Translations under genes and position numbers: made by a program
The notes under the pieces: generated by a model
Database searches by the model: none
Seen by the model: only the letters and a program-made list of their open reading frames with translations
What the model was told of the DNA's origin: nothing
Part shown: positions 22,979 through 30,551 of the stretch, piece by piece
How the letters are laid out: each line of letters opens with the position of its first letter
Position numbering within the stretch: position 1 is the stretch's first letter
Assembly (NCBI RefSeq): GCF_010645065.1
Contig: NZ_JAADZW010000002.1
Location: 62,001 to 126,000, forward strand
Source: Flavobacterium fluviatile
Lineage (GTDB): Bacteria; Bacteroidota; Bacteroidia; Flavobacteriales; Flavobacteriaceae
DNA: 64,000 bases
Reading direction: 5' to 3'

Positions 22979-25528
22979 ATGAATGCATTTATGATTTACC
23001 TGCCTATTGCAATGGCAGTTTTAGGATTACTTTTCATGGGAATAAAAAGGAGTTGGGTTTTAAAACAAGATGCCGGCGACGGTAAGATGAAAGAAATTTC
23101 AGATTATATCTACGAAGGTGCCTTAGCCTTCTTAAAAGCAGAATATAAACTATTGACCATCTTTGTAATTATTGCAAGTATTGCTTTGGCGGGTATTACT
23201 TTTATTCCTGGTGTAAAAACACATTTATTAATCGTAGTAGCATTTATTTTTGGAGCATTATTTTCAGCTTATGCAGGTAATATAGGGATGAAAATAGCAA
23301 CTAAGACAAACGTTAGAACCACTCAGGCAGCCAGAACAAGTTTACCTCAGGCATTGAAAGTTTCTTTTGGAGGCGGAACTGTAATGGGGCTTGGAGTTGC
23401 AGGTTTGGCTGTCTTAGGTTTGACAGCCTTTTTCATAATTTTCTTTAATCTTTTCTCCGGCGGAGTCTGGAAAGATACTGATACAATGACCGTTGTTTTA
23501 GAAACTTTAGCAGGATTTTCACTTGGGGCAGAATCAATCGCCTTATTTGCACGTGTTGGAGGAGGAATTTACACCAAGGCAGCCGATGTTGGTGCCGATT
23601 TGGTGGGTAAAGTTGAAGCCGGCATCCCGGAAGATGATCCGCGTAATCCGGCAACAATTGCAGACAATGTGGGGGATAATGTAGGTGACGTTGCGGGTAT
23701 GGGAGCCGATTTGTTCGGATCGTATGTGGCAACCGTTTTAGCCGCCATGGTTTTAGGTAACTATGTGATAAAGGATATGGGCGGAAGCATTAATGATGCT
23801 TTTGGCGGAATCGGTCCTATTTTACTTCCAATGGCAATAGCCGGTTTTGGAATTTTATTTTCAATCATTGGAACTACCGTTGTAAAAATATCAGATGATA
23901 GTGCAAAAGAAGCACAAGTGCAAAAAGCATTAAATATAGGAAACTGGGTTTCGATTGTTTTAACAGCTGTTGCTTGTTTCTTTTTAGTACAATATATGTT
24001 GCCGGAAACGATGCAAATGAGTTTTTTCGGTGAAGGTTCTAAGTATATTTCTTCAATGCGTGTTTTCTATGCGACTTTAGTTGGACTAGTGGTTGGTGGG
24101 GCCATTTCATCAGTCACCGAATATTATACAGGATTAGGAACAAAACCGGTATTAGCTATTGTTCAGAAATCATCGACAGGAGCCGGAACAAACGTAATCG
24201 CAGGTTTGGCGACCGGAATGGTTTCTACTTTTCCAACTGTATTATTGTTTGCTGTTGCGATATGGATTTCTTACGCTTTGGCGGGATTCTATGGAGTGGC
24301 TCTGGCGGCTTCAGCGATGATGGCAACTACAGCAATGCAGTTAGCGATTGATGCTTTCGGGCCAATTTCTGACAATGCCGGAGGAATAGCGGAAATGAGC
24401 GAATTACCAAAAGAAGTTCGTACCAGAACAGATATTTTAGATTCGGTAGGAAATACGACAGCGGCTACAGGAAAAGGTTTTGCAATCGCTTCTGCTGCTT
24501 TAACATCATTAGCATTATTTGCAGCTTATGTAACCTTTACAGGAATTGACGGAATCAATATTTTTAAAGCACCTGTACTAGCCATGTTATTTGTCGGTGG
24601 AATGATTCCGGTTGTTTTCTCAGCTTTAGCAATGAATTCTGTTGGAAAAGCAGCAATGGATATGGTTTATGAAGTACGTCGTCAGTTTAAGGAAATTCCC
24701 GGTATTATGGAAGGAACAGCAAAACCGGAATACGGAAAATGTGTTGAAATTTCGACAAAAGCCGCTTTACGCGAAATGATGCTTCCGGGAGTTTTGACTA
24801 TTGGGTTTCCAATTGCGATTGTACTTTTAGGGAAATTAGTCTATGCAGACAATAATCAGATAATTGCTGAAATGTTAGGAGGGTACATGGCCGGTGTTAC
24901 CGTTTCAGGAGTTCTTTGGGCAGTTTTCCAAAATAACGCCGGAGGTGCCTGGGATAATGCTAAAAAATCTTTTGAAGCAGGAGTGATGATCAACGGTGAA
25001 ATGACTTATAAAGGTTCTGATGCACATAAAGCAGCAGTAACCGGAGATACAGTAGGTGATCCGTTCAAAGATACTTCCGGACCGTCGATGAACATTTTAA
25101 TTAAACTGACTTGTTTGATCGGATTGGTAATTGCACCTATTTTAGGAGAAGGACATGCTCCGTTAGATATTGCCGCAAAAAGTTCCTGCTGTAAAATGGA
25201 GATGCATGCAGGAGGAATTTCTAAATGCGGAGATATGTCAGGGATGACAAAAGAAGAATGTATCAAAATGTGCAAAGAAAAAGGTTGTTCTGCCGAAGAA
25301 ACTGCAAAATGTCTGGCTCACTTTGATGCAAACGGAAAATACGCTCATCAAAGAACAGATTGTTTTGATACCAGTAAATACGATAAAAAACGTGTTGAGG
25401 TTAATTTGTCTACCACAAATGGAGTTACGGTAGGAACTGTAACGAAAACCGAAAACGGTAAAACAACTACAGAAGTTTATGAAGGAACTGAAGCTGATGT
25501 AAAAGCCAAAATTGAAGCTGCGAAATAA
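22979..25528 (+). CDS. hppA: Membrane-bound K+-dependent pyrophosphatase with Cys-rich C-terminal tail
   Basis: The protein couples PPi hydrolysis to export of H+ and/or Na+. The ATG at 22979 gives 849 residues. Catalytic motifs are complete: DVGADLVGKVEAGIPEDDPR, NPATIADNVGDNVGDVAGMG and DNAGGIAEMSELP. In the diagnostic GNTTAA motif (DSVGNTTAATGKGFAIASAA) an alanine stands where K+-independent enzymes have lysine, so it should need K+; H+ versus Na+ specificity cannot be told. About 16 hydrophobic helices end near residue 734. After that comes an unusual 115-residue tail with eight cysteines (737, 738, 750, 761, 765, 770, 778, 795) and a final beta-like TNGVTVGTVTKTENGKTTTE stretch. From known topology the tail should face the periplasm. 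It may bind metal or form disulfides. Confidence 0.95.
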   Translation: MNAFMIYLPIAMAVLGLLFMGIKRSWVLKQDAGDGKMKEISDYIYEGALAFLKAEYKLLTIFVIIASIALAGITFIPGVKTHLLIVVAFIFGALFSAYAGNIGMKIATKTNVRTTQAARTSLPQALKVSFGGGTVMGLGVAGLAVLGLTAFFIIFFNLFSGGVWKDTDTMTVVLETLAGFSLGAESIALFARVGGGIYTKAADVGADLVGKVEAGIPEDDPRNPATIADNVGDNVGDVAGMGADLFGSYVATVLAAMVLGNYVIKDMGGSINDAFGGIGPILLPMAIAGFGILFSIIGTTVVKISDDSAKEAQVQKALNIGNWVSIVLTAVACFFLVQYMLPETMQMSFFGEGSKYISSMRVFYATLVGLVVGGAISSVTEYYTGLGTKPVLAIVQKSSTGAGTNVIAGLATGMVSTFPTVLLFAVAIWISYALAGFYGVALAASAMMATTAMQLAIDAFGPISDNAGGIAEMSELPKEVRTRTDILDSVGNTTAATGKGFAIASAALTSLALFAAYVTFTGIDGINIFKAPVLAMLFVGGMIPVVFSALAMNSVGKAAMDMVYEVRRQFKEIPGIMEGTAKPEYGKCVEISTKAALREMMLPGVLTIGFPIAIVLLGKLVYADNNQIIAEMLGGYMAGVTVSGVLWAVFQNNAGGAWDNAKKSFEAGVMINGEMTYKGSDAHKAAVTGDTVGDPFKDTSGPSMNILIKLTCLIGLVIAPILGEGHAPLDIAAKSSCCKMEMHAGGISKCGDMSGMTKEECIKMCKEKGCSAEETAKCLAHFDANGKYAHQRTDCFDTSKYDKKRVEVNLSTTNGVTVGTVTKTENGKTTTEVYEGTEADVKAKIEAAK

Positions 25529-25556
25529 ATATTCTTTAAAGAACCATCAATCATCC

Positions 25557-25592
25557 AACGCTGTAAATTTTTTTTTTTACAGCGTTTTTTTA
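25557..25592 (+). terminator. Terminator of hppA
   Basis: The stem AACGCTGTAAA/TTTACAGCGTT is followed by seven T. It marks the left border of the VgrG effector island. Confidence 0.85.
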
Positions 25593-25661
25593 TGCCAATA
25601 TTGCATTGATGCGGATGTTTAACAGTGTAATAAAATATTTACATAATTATTGATAAAACAT

Positions 25662-25691
25662 TTGTAAAAGTAAATTTAAGTTTTATTTTTG
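25662..25691 (+). promoter_or_regulatory. Promoter of the VgrG-effector island
   Basis: TTG (25662-25664), 19 bases, then TATTTTTG (25684-25691) is a full consensus match. Transcription should start near 25698. The first ATG downstream is at 25724, not at the apparent GTG start at 25785. Confidence 0.75.
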
Positions 25692-25723
25692 AAAATAAAT
25701 TCTTACTTAAATTTTATCCCCAA

Positions 25724-25784
25724 ATGACATATTGCACATTTTTCAGATCAGGTACACATCAATATAGGTAGCTTTACCCAAAAC
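25724..25784 (+). other. Out-of-frame 5' end of the vgrG gene
   Basis: The ATG at 25724 opens a frame that stops after 15 codons. Removing one T from the T5 run at 25739-25743 joins it to the vgrG frame as MTYCTFSDQVHINIGSFTQN, directly before VVYHNLELSQ. The residues HINIGSFTQNVV look like a genuine VgrG N-terminus. This indicates a one-base slip, a sequencing error, or a phase-variable start. Confidence 0.6.
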
Positions 25785-27539
25785 GTGGTTTATCATAACT
25801 TAGAATTGTCACAGAAGATGGCCGATCACCATCATTTTTCTTTTGTTTGGCAATATACCGGCAACGCGATCATCAATCCGGCAGATCAGGCAAAGGCAAT
25901 CAGAACCTATCTTGGGGATGAAGTTATTTTTACCTTTAAAAGCCTTACGGGAATCCGTTTGATGAGCAAAGGAATCATTACAGAACTTTCTTCTATAGAT
26001 CTTCACGGAAGTGCCGAAGGATTACATGTCAAAGGCATCAGCCACAGTATAGTACTGGCTGATATGAAAAAATCAAGAACCTTCAAGCAAAGAAGGATGG
26101 ATGATATCGTGCTGGATATTTTAGCCGAAGGTCCTGGAGAATTCTATGAAAGAGATGCTATAAAATCCACCTATCTTCAGGAGTTCAAATACGTAGCTCA
26201 GTATAATGAAACCAATTTTGATTTCTTAAAACGATTAGCCAGACGTTACGGGCAATGGTTCTATTTTGACGGAATGCGGATGCAGTTCGGGCAAACGAAA
26301 ACCATTCAGGTAAAACTCATCAACGGAGCTTCGCTGCATAGTTTTAAAATACAGGCGAATATAGCTTCGCATAAAATTTCTTTAGGAGGTTATGATTATA
26401 GCGGAGCCGCCAATATTCGTAATGCCTCAGCGAGAACTTCTACAGGGAGCAAAGACAGCTTCTCTGCCGTTGTAGGGCACAATCAGGGAACGGTTGCTCA
26501 AAATGATTTGAATAACGGAACTTTCACCACCAATGCCCAAAGCAGTGAAGAAATCGAAGAAATGGTCAGACTGCAAACCGCAGGAAGTGATGCCAATAGC
26601 GTATATTACAGCGGTACTTCTTATTTTCCGTTAGGACTTGGACAGGTTTTCAGTATCGTAAACCAAACCGTTGAGCATGAGCTTATCGTTATTGAATCCC
26701 AACACCGCTCAGAGGTACATGGAAACTATGCGTGTCATTTCAAAGCTATTCCGGCAGACGTTGCAGCACCACATTATACAGATGTACATACATTTGCCAA
26801 AGCAGACACACAGCCAGCCAAAGTAAAAGACAACAACGACCCGGAAGGGTTAGGACGTGTAAAAGTGCAGTTCAACTGGGCAGGCGGAAACCATTCAAGT
26901 GAATGGATTCGAATGATTCAACCACATTCAGGCTCGGGAAAAGGATTTTATTTTATTCCGGAAATCGATGAAGAGGTTTTGGTAGGTTTTGAAGGAAAAA
27001 ATGCACAGAATCCGTATGTTTTAGGGACACAATATAATGGAAGTCAGTCTAGCGGTTATGCAGATGGCCAGAATAATGTTAAGGCGATTCATACCCGCTC
27101 AGGAATCAAATTTATTTTGAACGACGGAGATGGAAGTATTTTGATTGAAGATCCAAGCGGGAATAAATATTTTATGGATGGGAATGGAAATACTAATGTA
27201 AGTGCGCCAAAGAATCTGACGTTTGATGCAGGGGAGAATATCATTATTACAGCAGGTAAAAATGTTTCTGTGAGTGCAGGTGAGAATGTTGATGTTGATG
27301 CAGGTAAAGATATTTCACAAAGTGCAGGTAATGATGTAAATATTAATGCAGCAGGAGATTTTACTGAGAGTGCAAATAATAAAACAGAGATAATAGAAAA
27401 GGAATATATTAGGCATTCATTAGAATCAACACAACATGCTGAAGAAGTTACCATTTTTAGCACCAAAGAAAATATGCTTTTAGAAAGCACTAATAAAACG
27501 GTAGAAATAAATAGTGTCGAAAAATCAAATTTCTTTTAA
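25785..27539 (+). CDS. Type VI secretion VgrG-like spike protein (5' end frameshifted)
   Basis: VgrG trimers tip the contractile tail tube and carry effectors. The readable frame (584 residues from a GTG) contains the gp27-like domain (VVYHNLELSQKMADHHHFSF, ILAEGPGEFYERDAIK, NFDFLKRLARRYGQWFYFDG). A gp5-type OB fold follows at about residues 345-425 (DNNDPEGLGRVKVQFNW, FYFIPEIDEEVLVGFEG, NPYVLGTQYNG). The C-terminal spike has degenerate repeats (NIIITAGKNVSVSAGENVDV, then DAGKDISQSAGNDVNINAAG). The true start is probably the ATG at 25724 with a one-base slip in a T5 run. The next genes encode a tail-like mini-protein, a lipase effector and a lipoprotein. No T6SS structural genes are in the window, so this is an auxiliary (orphan) vgrG cluster. 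Confidence 0.85.
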   Translation: MVYHNLELSQKMADHHHFSFVWQYTGNAIINPADQAKAIRTYLGDEVIFTFKSLTGIRLMSKGIITELSSIDLHGSAEGLHVKGISHSIVLADMKKSRTFKQRRMDDIVLDILAEGPGEFYERDAIKSTYLQEFKYVAQYNETNFDFLKRLARRYGQWFYFDGMRMQFGQTKTIQVKLINGASLHSFKIQANIASHKISLGGYDYSGAANIRNASARTSTGSKDSFSAVVGHNQGTVAQNDLNNGTFTTNAQSSEEIEEMVRLQTAGSDANSVYYSGTSYFPLGLGQVFSIVNQTVEHELIVIESQHRSEVHGNYACHFKAIPADVAAPHYTDVHTFAKADTQPAKVKDNNDPEGLGRVKVQFNWAGGNHSSEWIRMIQPHSGSGKGFYFIPEIDEEVLVGFEGKNAQNPYVLGTQYNGSQSSGYADGQNNVKAIHTRSGIKFILNDGDGSILIEDPSGNKYFMDGNGNTNVSAPKNLTFDAGENIIITAGKNVSVSAGENVDVDAGKDISQSAGNDVNINAAGDFTESANNKTEIIEKEYIRHSLESTQHAEEVTIFSTKENMLLESTNKTVEINSVEKSNFF

Positions 27540-27551
27540 TAAATAATATTT

Positions 27552-27722
27552 ATGGCAATTAATAAAACAGCAAAAAATTTAAATATAAAAATAAAGAATA
27601 CTCACACGAATTTTTCCGGCACGTTGCAAGAAACTGCTGAAAAAGTAGAAATAATCGCAACAAAAGAAAACCTGACGTTGATTTCAGGAAAAAAGATAAA
27701 TATAAAAGGTAATAAATCGTAA
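27552..27722 (+). CDS. 56-residue VgrG-tail-like small protein
   Basis: The ATG at 27552 opens a 56-residue frame. Its second half (VEIIATKENLTLISGKKINI) resembles the end of the preceding VgrG (VTIFSTKENMLLESTNKTVE). Both have the alternating beta pattern of a spike repeat. It lies 12 bases after vgrG and 4 bases before the lipase gene, tight spacing that supports translation. It could be an extra tip or adaptor segment between spike and effector, or a fragment detached from a longer VgrG. No established family was recognised. Confidence 0.5.
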   Translation: MAINKTAKNLNIKIKNTHTNFSGTLQETAEKVEIIATKENLTLISGKKINIKGNKS

Positions 27723-27726
27723 CAAA

Positions 27727-29133
27727 ATGAGCAATATACTATTTGGCAAACCACGATTTGTGCCGCCTAAAGAAGATAACAAAGAAAGAAATGATGTTTA
27801 TCTGGGCGTTTTCTTTGACGGCACCTCAAATAACAGAGAAAATATAGAAGGCAGGCGAAAAGATCCTGAATTAAAAAATACCTATGCGTCAAATAAGGAT
27901 GGGTCAAATGCCAGTTATGGAAACGATCATTCTAATGTGGACAGATTGGAAAAAGCATATCCTAAAAATAAAGGAAACCATTATTATTCAGTTTATGTAG
28001 AAGGAATTGGAACTAAAAATCCGGATAAAAATGAAGATGGGACACTTGATTATTATGGAGATTTTACCCGTGGTCAGGGATATGGAACTGGAGAAACTGG
28101 TCTTTTTGAAAAAGTAGAAAAAGGTTGTCAGGATATTGTAAAAAGATTACAAGAAAAAAAAGAATTAAATATAAGTACTTTATATGTAGATGTTTTTGGC
28201 TTTAGCCGAGGAGCTACAGCAGCCCGTATTTTTGTAAATGAATTGTATAAGGTAAAAAATCCCAAAGATAGAGATACTTATAATCAGGGGTATTTAGGCA
28301 AAGCATTTAAGGAGCTGGGATATAAAGTAAAACCCTATCGAATAAAAATACGATTTTTAGGATTATACGACACAGTCTCTTCTTACGGCAGTAATGTTTT
28401 TGATGATATTGAGGATGACAAAGTACCACTACAAATTCCTGCTGTTGGGTTTACAGTGCACCTTACCGCAGAAGATGAATACCGCGAGAATTTTCCCCTT
28501 ACCAATATTGCCAGTGCGGGAGCTAACAGTATTGAGCTTACACTTCCGGGATGTCACTCAGATATTGGCGGGGGATATAAAAATGGGGAAGAAATTGTAA
28601 TACTTACCGAGCATGCCACTAAAATTGAAGACGAAAAAAAACATGTTCTGGAGCAGGGTTGGTTTAATCCTGATCAATTAAAAGAATTACCTTCATTAGT
28701 TCCTTATTATTTAAAAGGCACAAGGACTCTGAGTAATAAATATAGTTTTGTAATCCTACACCTCATGGCAGAATTTGGAAAACGCAAATATAAAATTCCA
28801 TGGGATTATCTAAATTTTTTAAATAAAGAAAATAAATATAAAATCCCCTCTTCTTTAGAGAATGTTAAAAAACGCATAGATGAATACGCTTTTGAAAGAA
28901 AACCTAAAATGAAATTTTATACAAAAAAACAAATAGAATCGAAACGAAAAAAAGAATGGAAAAACCAACAAGAAATTAATGATTTTAATACAATAGTCGC
29001 TGATTATTATTTGCTTCCTGATTTACGTAACAAATATCTGCACTGTTCTGCCAGTATGGACGGCATTGGTATGGAACCACAGAAGGATAATTATGGTAAT
29101 GTAATTAGAAAACGAAAAAAAATTTCAGGATAG
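27727..29133 (+). CDS. Tle1-like lipase effector (DUF2235 alpha/beta hydrolase)
   Basis: The 468-residue protein belongs to the DUF2235 family, which includes type VI phospholipase effectors of the Tle1 group. The N-terminus has VYLGVFFDGTSNNRENIEG. The nucleophile elbow is GFSRGA with serine 160. An aspartate candidate lies in GLYDTVSSYG (D215) and the histidine in LPGCHSDIGGGY (H277), the diagnostic PGxHSDxGGGY motif. The remaining C-terminal region is basic (KRKKEWKNQQE). No signal peptide is seen, as expected for a T6SS cargo. It lies directly after vgrG and the mini-gene and is followed 4 bases later by a lipoprotein that may be its immunity partner. Lipase activity is inferred from the motifs. 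Confidence 0.85.
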   Translation: MSNILFGKPRFVPPKEDNKERNDVYLGVFFDGTSNNRENIEGRRKDPELKNTYASNKDGSNASYGNDHSNVDRLEKAYPKNKGNHYYSVYVEGIGTKNPDKNEDGTLDYYGDFTRGQGYGTGETGLFEKVEKGCQDIVKRLQEKKELNISTLYVDVFGFSRGATAARIFVNELYKVKNPKDRDTYNQGYLGKAFKELGYKVKPYRIKIRFLGLYDTVSSYGSNVFDDIEDDKVPLQIPAVGFTVHLTAEDEYRENFPLTNIASAGANSIELTLPGCHSDIGGGYKNGEEIVILTEHATKIEDEKKHVLEQGWFNPDQLKELPSLVPYYLKGTRTLSNKYSFVILHLMAEFGKRKYKIPWDYLNFLNKENKYKIPSSLENVKKRIDEYAFERKPKMKFYTKKQIESKRKKEWKNQQEINDFNTIVADYYLLPDLRNKYLHCSASMDGIGMEPQKDNYGNVIRKRKKISG

Positions 29134-29137
29134 CCTT

Positions 29138-30229
29138 ATGAAAAGAACTTTTAAATTATTTATAATAACAGCGTTGCTAAATATAACGCTCATCTCCTGT
29201 CAAGATAAAATGGAAGAAAAAAAATATAATTGGACAGCTGCTGTCTGTACACCTAAAAACTATCCTGCCGAGATTTTTTCAGGGCATTTATTATTAAGTG
29301 ACCAATCGAAAAGCGGTTACGTTTATATGCCTTTTGATGATATCATAAATAGCTATGATCTTGGAGATAATGATGGATCTTCGTCCGGAGAAGCTACAGG
29401 AATAGTTCCTAAAATACTAGATATAACATGGCTTTCCTATACAGAAAACAAAAGTTATTCGGGAATTTTTAAACTCGATTCTGAAAAAATAGAAGCATTA
29501 ATGATAAATGGGAGTGAAAGACCTTATTGGGATGTTGAAACCAAAAAAGTTGGTATTGTAAGAGATTATCATTTTGTTATTAATGCTGGATTGTTCCCTG
29601 GAGGTATGGTCGTTTTGTATGTATTTAGTCAATCAGACATGACTATTGTAGGGCGCTATCAGGCACACGTTGATAATAATGTTGATTGGAAAGTTGCTCG
29701 TGAACAGATGGAAGATAATAGTGAAATGGATAAAGATGTAGCAGATTTAGTGAGCAGATTGCCTCAAGAAATAAAAGACCAGATTAAAAACGGGACAATC
29801 CCTTTTTGGTATTGGGAAACTCTTTTTAAAAAATATCCTATTACGCCAATTGTTAAAAAAGAAGACAAAGTAGAAACTATCGGAATTAATTATATTAATG
29901 GAGAGTTCGAATCGATTTTTTTGAGTTTAAACGGCAATGTAATGCCAATAAAAGAACGAGCAGTTCCCCGAAAAATAAATATTGTCTGGCATGATGTTAA
30001 TGACAGACGCATGGAAAGTGATATTTTCTTTGATGAAAAAAAGTCCAAAGCCATTTTTGAGACTATCAAAGCAGAAGAAAAAATCAAGTTTATAATTGAA
30101 ATAGACCGGAATACAAAACCCCGGGAAACAAAAGGAATTTCGATAAAACTAAAAACAGCAACTGCAGAAATAGATATGAAAGATGCTATTATTTCGCAGG
30201 AATCGTTTACTAAACCTACTCCTTATTAA
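29138..30229 (+). CDS. DUF2931 family lipoprotein, candidate immunity protein
   Basis: The 363-residue product has a lipoprotein signal peptide (MKRTFKLFIITALLNITLIS) with the lipobox cysteine at residue 21 and is expected in the periplasm. The first 200 residues match the DUF2931 pattern: YNWTAAVCTPKNYPAEIF, SKSGYVYMPFDDIINSYDLG, then DITWLSYTENKSYSGIFKL and NAGLFPGGMVVLYVFS. The C-terminal part from about 200 is less recognisable. Its start is 4 bases after the lipase stop. Tle effectors are commonly paired with periplasmic lipoprotein inhibitors, so an immunity role is a reasonable inference, but DUF2931 itself has no proven function known to me. Confidence 0.75.
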   Translation: MKRTFKLFIITALLNITLISCQDKMEEKKYNWTAAVCTPKNYPAEIFSGHLLLSDQSKSGYVYMPFDDIINSYDLGDNDGSSSGEATGIVPKILDITWLSYTENKSYSGIFKLDSEKIEALMINGSERPYWDVETKKVGIVRDYHFVINAGLFPGGMVVLYVFSQSDMTIVGRYQAHVDNNVDWKVAREQMEDNSEMDKDVADLVSRLPQEIKDQIKNGTIPFWYWETLFKKYPITPIVKKEDKVETIGINYINGEFESIFLSLNGNVMPIKERAVPRKINIVWHDVNDRRMESDIFFDEKKSKAIFETIKAEEKIKFIIEIDRNTKPRETKGISIKLKTATAEIDMKDAIISQESFTKPTPY

Positions 30230-30283
30230 TTTTTTTAAATGACAGATTGTTTATGATAATTTACAAAGGGGTTAAATCAGCAG

Positions 30284-30424
30284 ATGAAAGTTAAAGATTA
30301 TTAGCGGGAAATAGCAGAACAAAATGATTTGCGAAAACTGCGTAATCAATATTTACACTGGTCAGCAGATAATGGCTCTCTCGGAATGGAGCACGCAAAA
30401 GATAGAAATCGGAAGACGTTTTAG
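30284..30424 (+). pseudogene. C-terminal remnant of a second DUF2235/Tle1-like effector
   Basis: This frame, broken by a TAG at 30302-30304, reads MKVKDY, then REIAEQNDLRKLRNQYLHWS and ADNGSLGMEHAKDRNRKTF before a stop at 30422. It matches the end of the lipase at 27727-29133 (VADYYLLPDLRNKYLHCSAS, then MDGIGMEPQKDN) and has no N-terminal part. It is the 3' scar of a lost or exchanged effector gene. Confidence 0.7.
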
Positions 30425-30428
30425 AAAA

Positions 30429-30471
30429 AAAATGCCTCAATTGACCAAAATGTAATCGAGGCATTTTGCAA
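30429..30471. terminator. Terminator at the right end of the effector island
   Basis: The stem AAAATGCCTC/GAGGCATTTT lies at about 30429-30468, with A-rich sequence before it. It follows the effector remnant directly. Confidence 0.65.
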
Positions 30472-30551
30472 CACTATCCCAAAAAGTGTGTAAGTTGAAA
30501 AGTTTAGCTCCTGTATTTAGTTAGTGAGACACTACCTTTAAAAACCTATTT

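Noticed and set aside
27230-27370. Repeated AGGTAA/GCAGG words in vgrG as a CRISPR-like or tandem repeat array
   Set aside because: They encode the degenerate beta-helix repeats of the VgrG spike and have no spacer structure.
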